Below, piece by piece: positions 16,324 through 23,907 of a DNA stretch of 56,799 bases (the first letter of the stretch is position 1; every line of letters starts with the position of its first letter). Under the pieces are notes generated by a model. It was not told the origin of the DNA and made no database searches. It saw nothing but the letters and a program-made list of their open reading frames with translations. The stretch comes from Pseudomonadota bacterium (GTDB lineage Bacteria > Bdellovibrionota_C > UBA2361 > OMII01), in NCBI GenBank assembly GCA_026390555.1, contig JAPLFS010000054.1:1-56799 (forward strand), read 5' to 3'. Position numbers and translations under genes: made by a program.

Positions 16324-17931
16324 ATGCAACTTGGCTCACGTCCCTCCACAACAGACTCCCCCTTTAGCGATAACGCTGCGGCCTTTAACCTGCACCTTGT
16401 GCGGCTACGCTCAATGCGCGCTAGCTCTCTACCGGACCCGCAGGACCCCTCGGTCAAGAGACACGTTGAGCGCGGAAAGCTCCTGGCGCGTGAACGTATC
16501 GCGCACTTAATAGATCCAGGCTCCGCCTTCCTTGAGGTAGCGCAGCTCGCCGGCAGCAATCTCTACGACGGAGTGCGCCCAGGAGCGGGTATGGTAACCG
16601 GAGTCGGGGTGATCGAGGGGTGTCCATGCATGATTATTGCAAACGATGCCACGGTAAAGGGTGGGACATATTTCCCACTCACCGTTAAGAAGCATCTCCG
16701 CGCTCAGGAGATAGCGCTTGAGAATAAACTTCCCTGCCTCTACCTGGTGGACTCCGGGGGCGCATTCCTTCCCCTACAGGACCAGGTATTTCCCGACCGC
16801 GAGCACTTCGGTCGACTCTTCTTTAATCAAGCCCGTATGAGCGCTGCTGGGGTAGCCCAGATAGCGGTTGTACTCGGTTCGTGCACCGCCGGAGGTGCCT
16901 ACGTTCCAGCCATGAGTGATGAGGCGATTATCGTTAAAAATCAGGGCATGATCTTCCTTGGTGGCCCCCCTCTCGTTAAGGCCGCTACCGGAGAGGAGGT
17001 TTCGGCCGAGGAGCTCGGTGGTGGGGATGTGCACTCCCGTATTAGTGGTGTCACGGATTATCTGGCGAACTCAGATGCCGAGGCGCTCGCTATGGCACGT
17101 CGCTGCGTTGCATCAATTGTAAATATACACCCTGTGCGCATCGGTCGCGCGGCAGCAAAGCCCCCCCGTTTTAATGCCGAAGAGATCGCAGGGTTTATCC
17201 CCTCCGATCCAAAGCACTATTTTCCGATGCGCGAGATCCTGGCCCGTATTCTCGATGATAGTGAGCTAGATGAGTTCAAAGCCAACTACGGTACGACCAT
17301 TATCTGCGGGTTTGCTCGCATCGATGGCTACCTGGTCGGAGTGCTCGCTAACGACGGCATTCTATTCTCTGAGAGCGCAGAGAAGGCGGCGCACTTTATT
17401 CAACTGTGCGAGCAACGCGCCATTCCACTAGTGTTTTTTCAAAATATCGTCGGATTTATGGTCGGCAAGGAGTACGAACACCGCGGCATAGCAAAGGACG
17501 GCGCCAAGATGGTAACCGCAGTGGCGTGCGCTACGGTTCCTAAATACACGGTTATCGTCGGCAACTCCTACGGCGCTGGAAATTACGCCATGTGCGGCAG
17601 AGCCTATAATCCAAACTTTCTCTGGTCATGGCCACAATCACGCATCGGGGTGATGGGGGCCGAGCAGGCTGCCAGCGTTGTAACCCAGGTACGTAGCGAT
17701 AGCGCCAAGAGTCGGGGCGAGCAGTGGCAGCAGGCTGAGCAAACCAGGTACTATGAGGAGATTAAAGCCCAGTACCTGGAGCAAACCGATCCGATCTATG
17801 CCAGCGCGCGGCTGTGGGATGATGGCATCATAGAACCCACCGAGACCCGTGCAGCGCTTGGGCTGGCTTTATCTCTAGCAAAAACTCAAAGCGAACACCG
17901 CGAGCGCATTTTTGGCACCTTTAGGATGTAA
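16324..17931 (+). CDS. mccB: Methylcrotonyl-CoA carboxylase carboxyltransferase (beta) subunit
   Basis: 535 residues, the usual length of MccB. It has the HVERGKLLARERI entry motif, GGAFLPLQDQVFPDREHFGR, GSCTAGGAYVPAMSDE and IFLGGPPLVKAATGEEVSAE, which together separate methylcrotonyl-CoA carboxylase from propionyl- and acetyl-CoA carboxylases. It transfers CO2 from carboxybiotin to 3-methylcrotonyl-CoA in leucine breakdown. The alpha subunit follows after 5 bp. There is no recognisable Shine-Dalgarno: the end of hairpin element B lies 9 bp before the ATG and seems to have replaced the natural leader. Other leucine-degradation genes are not in this window. Confidence 0.93.
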   Translation: MQLGSRPSTTDSPFSDNAAAFNLHLVRLRSMRASSLPDPQDPSVKRHVERGKLLARERIAHLIDPGSAFLEVAQLAGSNLYDGVRPGAGMVTGVGVIEGCPCMIIANDATVKGGTYFPLTVKKHLRAQEIALENKLPCLYLVDSGGAFLPLQDQVFPDREHFGRLFFNQARMSAAGVAQIAVVLGSCTAGGAYVPAMSDEAIIVKNQGMIFLGGPPLVKAATGEEVSAEELGGGDVHSRISGVTDYLANSDAEALAMARRCVASIVNIHPVRIGRAAAKPPRFNAEEIAGFIPSDPKHYFPMREILARILDDSELDEFKANYGTTIICGFARIDGYLVGVLANDGILFSESAEKAAHFIQLCEQRAIPLVFFQNIVGFMVGKEYEHRGIAKDGAKMVTAVACATVPKYTVIVGNSYGAGNYAMCGRAYNPNFLWSWPQSRIGVMGAEQAASVVTQVRSDSAKSRGEQWQQAEQTRYYEEIKAQYLEQTDPIYASARLWDDGIIEPTETRAALGLALSLAKTQSEHRERIFGTFRM

Positions 17932-17936
17932 CTAAG

Positions 17937-19973
17937 ATGCCCACGCAGCGCGCACTCAGTAGGGTCCTAGTCGCCAATAGAGGCGAGATCGCTCGTCGTA
18001 TTATACAGAGCTGTAACAGGCTCAGTATTGAATCAGTTGCGGTCTATACTGAGGTAGATAAGCACGCTCCTTATGTGCGCGAAGCAAGCAGCTCTCAGGC
18101 GCTAGGGGGGCCAGAGGCGTATCTTTCAATAGAAAAGATCATAGCTGCTGCTAAAGCCTCCGGCGCAGATAGTATTCATCCCGGTTACGGATTCCTCTCC
18201 GAGAATGCGCTCTTTGCAGAGGCGGTAACGAAGGCTCAGCTAATATTTATCGGCCCCTCGGCGGAGGCTATGCGTGTGCTTGGAAGTAAGACCGCGGCCA
18301 AGGCGCTTGCTCAGGAGGCTAATGTTGCAGTCTCGCCGACCCTAATCTTCTCCGAGGATCCGCAGCCATCGAAAGCCGAGCAGCTTAGGTCATTTGCCGC
18401 GCGGGTCGGCTATCCAGTTTTGCTTAAAGCGGCCGCCGGTGGTGGTGGGCGTGGTATGCGCCTAATCCTTGCGGACTCAGATATTGCAACTGAGATCGAT
18501 GGCGCGCAGCGCGAAGCTATCAAGGCCTTTGGGCGCTCGGAGATATTTGCAGAGAGGTACATCTCCCCGGCGCGCCACGTTGAGGTTCAGATCGCGGCAG
18601 ACAGAGACGGCAACGTAGTAGCGCTTGGCACACGCGACTGCTCACTACAGCGCAACAATCAGAAGATGATAGAGGAGGCCCCGGCGCTATCCTTGCTGGC
18701 TGGGGTGAGCGAGGAGCTGTGCAAGGCGGCGTGTCGGCTCGCTAAGGCGGCTCACTATACTAATCTGGGCACCGTTGAGTTCCTTTACTCACCCGACGGC
18801 GCCTTTTATCTCCTAGAGGTGAACACCCGCTTACAGGTCGAGCACCCCGTTACAGAGATGACGACCGGGCTCGATCTTGTAGAGCTACAGATACGGATAG
18901 CAGAGGGCTCGAACCTCTCTAATCTGGGTATTTTAAGCACCCCTCAGGTAAGGGGCCACGCTGTCGAGGTACGGCTGTGCGCCGAAGAGTTTACCGGGGA
19001 CTTTGTAACCTCCACCGGAATAGTGCATGAGTGCGATGTTCCAACTAACTCGCCTCATAACTCAATCGTAAGAGCGGATCTTGGTGTTGAGCCCTGTTCA
19101 GAGGTCTCGCACCACTACGACTCGCTCTTGGGTAAGGTGATAGTTCAGGCCCCAGATCGAGCTCAAGCTATCGAGGCCCTTTTAAGCGTTCTCGCCGGCA
19201 CCCGTATCTCAGGGGTACGAAACAATCGCGCCCTTCTGATCCACCTACTCAAACAACCGATCTTTAGCTCGCTGCAACACTCCATTCAGGGCACCGTAGA
19301 GCTCCTACCAAGCCCTGAGGCCATCCGTCACACGGAGGTGCTCGCCCACGCCATCGCAGCAGCTCTACGTGCCCTGACCCCCTACTCTGCCTGGGCCTCG
19401 CACTCCCCGTGGTTATCTGGACGTTCTGGCTCACTAGCTCTTGAATTCCCCTGGGTTACTAAATCTTCGAGAGGAACGATCTCTTCACGCACAACTATCA
19501 GCAGCAGATCAGCTACCGTGGCCGTTACATATGGTACGCATAGTGAGCAGTTAATGCTCTCTGTAGAGGAGCTCTGCGCAACGGGTGACGCTACTAGCCA
19601 CGCAAAGCTGCGGCTGGGTGATGACCCTACCGTTATAGAGGTCACTATTAGACTAGATGGAAGCCTCACCTGGGTGCACCTAGCACAGGGGAGCTTCGTG
19701 CTTGAAGAGTTAGCATCCTCGCAGGCTAATGTAGCTCACACCGGCGCACCTTTCGGGATGCAGGTTATCGCACAGATTCCAGGCAAGGTTGCGGCCATTA
19801 ACGTAGAGCCGGGTGCGCGGGTCGTTGCTGGTCAGGTGCTATTCGTACTTGATTCAATGAAGATGGAGCATCCGATTAAGGCTCCGGGTGCTGGGGTAGT
19901 TACCACGCTTAGTGTGGCGCTCGGGGCTATTATTCAAGCGGGAGTGCTGCTGGCCGTTATCGAAGATGAATAA
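17937..19973 (+). CDS. mccA: Methylcrotonyl-CoA carboxylase biotin-containing (alpha) subunit
   Basis: 678 residues. The N-terminal biotin carboxylase part has RVLVANRGEIARRI, the ATP-grasp glycine loop KAAAGGGGRGM and the active-site region EVNTRLQVEHPVTE. A linker (about residues 460-600) follows, then a C-terminal biotin-carrier domain with LDSMKMEHP, where Lys642 is the biotinylation site. It carboxylates biotin with bicarbonate and ATP and hands it to MccB. It starts 5 bp after the mccB stop, so the pair is cotranscribed and probably coupled. It could in principle serve another acyl-CoA carboxylase, but the MccB type fixes the assignment. Confidence 0.92.
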   Translation: MPTQRALSRVLVANRGEIARRIIQSCNRLSIESVAVYTEVDKHAPYVREASSSQALGGPEAYLSIEKIIAAAKASGADSIHPGYGFLSENALFAEAVTKAQLIFIGPSAEAMRVLGSKTAAKALAQEANVAVSPTLIFSEDPQPSKAEQLRSFAARVGYPVLLKAAAGGGGRGMRLILADSDIATEIDGAQREAIKAFGRSEIFAERYISPARHVEVQIAADRDGNVVALGTRDCSLQRNNQKMIEEAPALSLLAGVSEELCKAACRLAKAAHYTNLGTVEFLYSPDGAFYLLEVNTRLQVEHPVTEMTTGLDLVELQIRIAEGSNLSNLGILSTPQVRGHAVEVRLCAEEFTGDFVTSTGIVHECDVPTNSPHNSIVRADLGVEPCSEVSHHYDSLLGKVIVQAPDRAQAIEALLSVLAGTRISGVRNNRALLIHLLKQPIFSSLQHSIQGTVELLPSPEAIRHTEVLAHAIAAALRALTPYSAWASHSPWLSGRSGSLALEFPWVTKSSRGTISSRTTISSRSATVAVTYGTHSEQLMLSVEELCATGDATSHAKLRLGDDPTVIEVTIRLDGSLTWVHLAQGSFVLEELASSQANVAHTGAPFGMQVIAQIPGKVAAINVEPGARVVAGQVLFVLDSMKMEHPIKAPGAGVVTTLSVALGAIIQAGVLLAVIEDE

Positions 19974-19977
19974 TCGG

Positions 19978-20406
19978 TTACCGAGGCTTCTGGCCATCAT
20001 CTGATAGATTCGCAAGCAACTTAATAGTCGCCACATTAAAATCCTGCTGGCGTCTAAACGTTGGACCTATCATGGCCTGAACAAAGGGTGAGATCGCGCG
20101 CTTAAGCGCTCCTATTACGGGGCCAACAAAACGCCGATGAGAGGTTTTGATCTGCGGCTTAAACTCTACGTTGTACGACGCACACATGGCCCGCAAGAGC
20201 TCTGTTCGCTCGGCAGAGCTTATGAAGCCATCCCGAGCAAAGGTGAGTTGCATCGCCGTACACACTTTAAAGCGCTCAGGGTCGAACTCTACCTGAGAGC
20301 GGTGTCTAATGATCTCATTTAAAAGGTGCCTCGCCAGCTCCTGATCTTCGACCCCGGGAGCTGAGACCCAACCTGAACCGCTATCTATATTACTCTGTTT
20401 CGACAT
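19978..20406 (-). CDS. Hypothetical protein (142 aa)
   Basis: 142 residues without signal peptide or membrane segment. The middle (FKVCTAMQLTFARDGFISSAERTELLRAMCASYNVEF) is helical and could form a small helical-bundle domain with a DGFISSAE turn reminiscent of TerB- or EF-hand-like loops; this is only a shape impression. A basic stretch (KTSHRRFVGPVIGALKRAI) follows. I do not recognise the family. It lies 12 bp downstream of the BtuF-like gene in the same direction, so the two probably form an operon. Its 3' end is convergent with mccA (4 bp apart). Confidence 0.6.
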   Translation of the reverse strand: MSKQSNIDSGSGWVSAPGVEDQELARHLLNEIIRHRSQVEFDPERFKVCTAMQLTFARDGFISSAERTELLRAMCASYNVEFKPQIKTSHRRFVGPVIGALKRAISPFVQAMIGPTFRRQQDFNVATIKLLANLSDDGQKPR

Positions 20407-20418
20407 AACCTGCTAAGG

Positions 20419-21351
20419 CTAGCACATAAAGCGGTGTCGATGAAGCTCCACAAAACGGAGCCGATAAAACTCATCTTTTTTCGTAATATATCCACTATCT
20501 AAGCCCGCTACAGCCGATACCATTACGGCCACTCCCTTAATAAACTGGGGGCCGGGTTGATATAGCTCAACACCCTCATAGAAGATGACCTCGCCCCTCT
20601 TAACAGCAGGGATATCCTCCCACTCTGGCGCCGCTTCAAGCTCCTTTAGGCTCCTTAAGCTCTCCTCTAGCGTAGCTCCGCAAGGGGCTACGATAATAAC
20701 ATCGGGGCGAAACACCACTATCTCGCTCCAGGTAAGGGGAGCTAGCAGTTGCTCCTTCGTTCTAACTTGCGGCTGTCCTGTTATGGCCTGAATAAGATCT
20801 GGTATTAATCCGGTTGCGAGACTAAGCGGCTTTACACTTGAGAGCACCGTTACCTTCTTATTACGTAATCTGTCGTAGAAATTTTTAGCCCAGTCCTGAG
20901 TCTGCGCTTTTGTGCGCTGGGCGAGATCGCGCCCGAGCCTACCCTTTCCTATCAAGATAGCGAGCGCCTCGAAGGTATCGTACAGCTCAGTTAACCTCTC
21001 AATTGAGAAGCTCTTGATAAGAACATTTTTTCCACAGAGTCGAGTCAGGTATGGCTCAGCCCAGCTGATAAAGCTCGTCGAATCTTTATCTACGCAACTA
21101 GTTACAATGACATCTGGACGCGCATCTATTAGCGCAGAGACCTTTACTGAATTTAGCGCAAGGCCCTGCGCTAAGCGCTCATGATCGTCATCAACCGCCT
21201 TTGTAGCATCCTCTGCTGGCTCTGTTACGATAACGATTCGGCCCGGATTTTCAGAGACGATACACTTATGACTAATTCCGACTAGCTGCGTTTCCACCCC
21301 AAAGCTTGAGAGAACGTCGGTTAGATATGGTTGGAGCGAAACGATCCTCAT
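20419..21351 (-). CDS. BtuF-like (TroA-fold) cobalamin-binding family protein without signal peptide
   Basis: 310 residues. MRIVSLQPYLTDVLSSFG and LVGISHKC match the start of the BtuF-like cobalamin-binding group, and ARPDVIVTS and FRPDVIIVAPCGATLEES match the two lobes of the periplasmic-binding TroA fold. It has no signal sequence, as is common in the stand-alone 'cobalamin-binding protein' subgroup, so it probably acts in the cytoplasm, or its transport partner is unlinked. No ABC permease or ATPase for vitamin B12 lies nearby. A 142-aa unknown protein follows in the same operon. Whether cobalamin is really bound is unknown. Confidence 0.75.
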   Translation of the reverse strand: MRIVSLQPYLTDVLSSFGVETQLVGISHKCIVSENPGRIVIVTEPAEDATKAVDDDHERLAQGLALNSVKVSALIDARPDVIVTSCVDKDSTSFISWAEPYLTRLCGKNVLIKSFSIERLTELYDTFEALAILIGKGRLGRDLAQRTKAQTQDWAKNFYDRLRNKKVTVLSSVKPLSLATGLIPDLIQAITGQPQVRTKEQLLAPLTWSEIVVFRPDVIIVAPCGATLEESLRSLKELEAAPEWEDIPAVKRGEVIFYEGVELYQPGPQFIKGVAVMVSAVAGLDSGYITKKDEFYRLRFVELHRHRFMC

Positions 21352-21520
21352 CTCTAAATTGTCCTTTTAACGACTACTAATGAAACGCTAGTTTAGCTCT
21401 TCCCTAGCATCGGGCAACCGCCTTTTTTTGCGACCCTAGATTTATCCCTATTGACGGATACAACCTTCACTAGGTGTACTAAAATATAGAAACAACTATA
21501 AACTACTGCTAAAAACTGCA

Positions 21521-22432
21521 ATGAAGAAAAACTATCCACTAAGAGCTCTTATAAGATCGGCCCGACTAGCGCCAAGAATAACGCTCTGCATTAAGCTCGT
21601 AGCCCTTACTATTCCGTTACTTACGGTTATCGCCTGTGCGAATCGCAACCCCAATTTTGAAACCCTGACTAATCAGGGGCTACTACCGGTCAGCCGAGAG
21701 AATCCCTACGTTGGCTCAAACTTATATCTGGCGCGGGAGATGGAGGGCAGCACATACCTTTATAATTTTATGGGGAAACGGGGCATCCCACAGGCGATTG
21801 AGATCGTAGGAACCTCGGAGAGCTCCGCAGAGATGCGCATGTTTTACTCGGATCGTAGCGAGGTCTATCACGCCAATCCGATTAAAGACAATCAGTTTAA
21901 CACCAGCGAGTGGCTGATTCGCGGCCCATACCAACTCGATAGAACCTATTACAAACAGGTTAGTGAGCTTTCATCGCCCCCGGGTGCTCAGTTTGAGATC
22001 TGGGGCCGAAGAGAAACGATCGGCGGACCACAGATAGTAGCAACTGAGCGTGTCATTATTCCGGTCTTTGTTCCTACTCCAACCCCTATTCCAACCCCTA
22101 AACGTCGCGCGCTAAAGCCTGCTACTCCTGGCTCTGGCCCAGCTATTGGAGGCGTAATCGTAGCGGGCCAGAAGGGTGCGCTAAACTTCGATCAACTGGC
22201 GCTACTTGAGTCGAAGGAGTTCGTTGAACGCAGCCCAAATGGTGACGCTATTCATCTCGTAAAGAGCACAAGTGAAACGATCACATCGATCTCAAATTGG
22301 TACACCGGATCGAGCGACAACACCAAAAAGATCGCCGATAAAAACAACCTGCCAGTTGATGCAAAGCTTAATCCAGGAACGAAGATCTTCCTGCAGGGCG
22401 AGCTCGTAATTAATTCGAAGATTATGAAGTAG
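21521..22432 (+). CDS. Lipoprotein with C-terminal LysM-like domain
   Basis: 303 residues. The N-terminus is basic, then hydrophobic (LVALTIPLLTVIAC) with a lipobox ending at Cys39. Residues 45-180 form a beta-rich domain of unknown kind. A Pro/Thr linker (PTPTPIPTPKRR) follows, and the last 65 residues (IHLVKSTSETITSISNWYTG, then IADKNNL and LNPGTKIFLQGEL) resemble a LysM module, which binds N-acetylglucosamine polymers such as peptidoglycan. The likely role is a cell-envelope protein bridging membrane and cell wall. A hairpin of 9 bp lies 24 bp after the stop. Confidence 0.65.
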   Translation: MKKNYPLRALIRSARLAPRITLCIKLVALTIPLLTVIACANRNPNFETLTNQGLLPVSRENPYVGSNLYLAREMEGSTYLYNFMGKRGIPQAIEIVGTSESSAEMRMFYSDRSEVYHANPIKDNQFNTSEWLIRGPYQLDRTYYKQVSELSSPPGAQFEIWGRRETIGGPQIVATERVIIPVFVPTPTPIPTPKRRALKPATPGSGPAIGGVIVAGQKGALNFDQLALLESKEFVERSPNGDAIHLVKSTSETITSISNWYTGSSDNTKKIADKNNLPVDAKLNPGTKIFLQGELVINSKIMK

Positions 22433-22456
22433 CTGGTCTATGACCTGCAACCGGGA

Positions 22457-22484
22457 TTAATAAGGCCTTGTAGAACCTTATTAA
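22457..22484. terminator. Bidirectional hairpin between lipoprotein gene and tRNA-Leu
   Basis: TTAATAAGG (22457-22465) and CCTTATTAA (22476-22484) form a perfect 9-bp stem with a 10-nt loop. It lies between the 3' ends of a plus-strand gene and a minus-strand tRNA. No T run follows on either strand, so efficiency as an intrinsic terminator is doubtful. Confidence 0.5.
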
Positions 22485-22494
22485 GAAAAGAAAT

Positions 22495-22580
22495 TGGTGC
22501 CCAAGAGAGGAATTGAACCTCCACGACATTTCTGCCACCAGCACCTCAAACTGGCGTGTCTACCATTCCACCACCTGGGC
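22495..22580 (-). tRNA. tRNA-Leu (anticodon GAG)
   Basis: 86 nt including an encoded CCA. The acceptor stem GCCCAGG pairs with CTTGGGC, the D-arm is GGTGGTGGAATGGTAGACAC as in leucine tRNAs, the anticodon loop is TTTGAGG, a long variable arm (TGGCAGAAATGTCGT) marks a class II tRNA, and the T-loop is GGTTCAATTCC. It reads CUC/CUU codons. Confidence 0.95.
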
Positions 22581-22606
22581 ATTTCTCGCCGCTTATTTTG
22601 CGCAGC

Positions 22607-22969
22607 TTATTTTACAAGGTCCTGAGGTACCGCTTCGGGAGCTTTTGGAGCATCCGCAACGGTTACTGAAGATGTAGTCGTAAGACCCTTAGGGTCCAGA
22701 CCCTCCAGCAGATCTACCTTGCTAACCCCTCCCATTCCATCCGAAACAGAGAGCTTAACTAGGAGTAAAGAGGTTAGCATGAAGCAGAGCGCAACTCCAG
22801 TCGTCGTCCGAACAAGAAGGGATGATGCTCCACCTACTCCGAAGAGTGAGTTAGCTCCACCACCACCCATAACCGCCCCAACATCAGCCCCTTTTCCCTG
22901 CTGCAGGAGAACTAATCCAACAAGCGAGATCGCTAGAATAACGTGAAGAGCAAGAACGGCGGTATACAT
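22607..22969 (-). CDS. secG: Preprotein translocase subunit SecG
   Basis: 120 residues: a first membrane segment (VLALHVILAISLVGLVLLQQGKGADVG), the Gly-rich loop GGGGANSLFGVGGASS and a second membrane segment (GVALCFMLTSLLLVKLS). This is the standard SecG pattern; SecG assists SecYE and SecA in protein export. A polar tail of about 45 residues follows. It lies directly upstream of tRNA-Leu on the minus strand (26-bp gap), a common bacterial arrangement of secG with a leucine tRNA. Confidence 0.92.
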   Translation of the reverse strand: MYTAVLALHVILAISLVGLVLLQQGKGADVGAVMGGGGANSLFGVGGASSLLVRTTTGVALCFMLTSLLLVKLSVSDGMGGVSKVDLLEGLDPKGLTTTSSVTVADAPKAPEAVPQDLVK

Positions 22970-23084
22970 GGTACATATCCCTCTGGTATCAGAAACGAGC
23001 GCTAGCCTAACACCTACTAAGCTCCCTCGGCTAGAGGCTCCTACCGGTTTTATAAGGGGTTAGATTTGCAGGGCTTATAGTCGC

Positions 23085-23104
23085 CTACTGGGGTCAATAG
23101 TTAC
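23085..23104 (-). repeat. Intergenic motif of the TAACTATTNACCCCAGTA family
   Basis: The reverse complement reads GTAACTATTGACCCCAGTAG. It shares 17 of 18 core positions with copies at 36449-36469 and 39637-39657. It stands between secG and mrp, 18 bp past the mrp stop codon. Confidence 0.55.
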
Positions 23105-23121
23105 GGTTGTATTAGAACGAT

Positions 23122-23907
23122 TTAGTTCACAATATTAAGTGCTGGTTGCTGACGCTTCTTTTCTTCCAGGATCGTAACCAGCTTAAGTGCAAGCTCATGA
23201 AAGATCTGCGCGCTGGAACTCTCGCCACAGGCGACCGGATTTCCGGTATCTCCACCCTCACGCACAGCTATGTCTATCGGGATCTGCGCTAAGAGCGGCA
23301 CGCCGAACTGCTTAGCTGTTCGCTCTCCACCACCGCGTCCAAATACTGGCAGTAGGGTGCCGTCGGGCATCGGAAGTCCGGACATGTTCTCGACTAAACC
23401 GAGCACGTCAACGTTAACCTTCTTAAGCATATTCATAGATTTTCTAACGTCTGCAAGTGCCACCTCCTGGGGAGTTGTTACGACTACAGCCCCGGCAAGC
23501 TTTACCAACTGCGACAATGATAACTGCGCATCACCCGTTCCAGGCGGCATATCAACTATCATGTAATCTAGCGCACCCCAACTAACATCTTCAAACATCT
23601 GATTAAGCGCCTTATTGAACATAGGGCCACGCCAGATTACGGCATCATCTGGATGCTGCAGAAAAAATCCGAGCGAGATATACTTAATACCGAACTTAGC
23701 TGGCGGAATAAGGCGCTCTTCGTGATCAGGCACAACCTGTCCACCCCCTAGTAGGGTCGGAATACTGGGACCGTAGAAATCACTATCTATTAGCCCGACC
23801 TTAGCGCCGGTGCGCGCAAGTGCGACCGCAAGGTTCACAGCGACCGTTGATTTACCCACTCCACCTTTGCCGGAGATAATCGGAACTATCTGTCCAAACT
23901 TTGTCAT
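23122..23907 (-). CDS. mrp: Mrp/ApbC-family iron-sulfur cluster carrier ATPase
   Basis: 261 residues. It starts with the deviant Walker A GKGGVGKSTVAVNLA, then DSDFYGPSIPTLLGG, VIWRGPMFNKALNQM and DYMIVDMPPGTGDAQLSL, all hallmarks of Mrp/NBP35-type Fe-S carriers. It lacks the N-terminal DUF59 (MIP18) domain found in many bacterial Mrp proteins and lacks an obvious C-terminal CxxC pair, so it is the short form. It presumably delivers Fe-S clusters to client enzymes; the radical SAM gene just upstream, whose stop overlaps this ATG by 4 bp, could be one such client (inference). Confidence 0.9.
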   Translation of the reverse strand: MTKFGQIVPIISGKGGVGKSTVAVNLAVALARTGAKVGLIDSDFYGPSIPTLLGGGQVVPDHEERLIPPAKFGIKYISLGFFLQHPDDAVIWRGPMFNKALNQMFEDVSWGALDYMIVDMPPGTGDAQLSLSQLVKLAGAVVVTTPQEVALADVRKSMNMLKKVNVDVLGLVENMSGLPMPDGTLLPVFGRGGGERTAKQFGVPLLAQIPIDIAVREGGDTGNPVACGESSSAQIFHELALKLVTILEEKKRQQPALNIVN

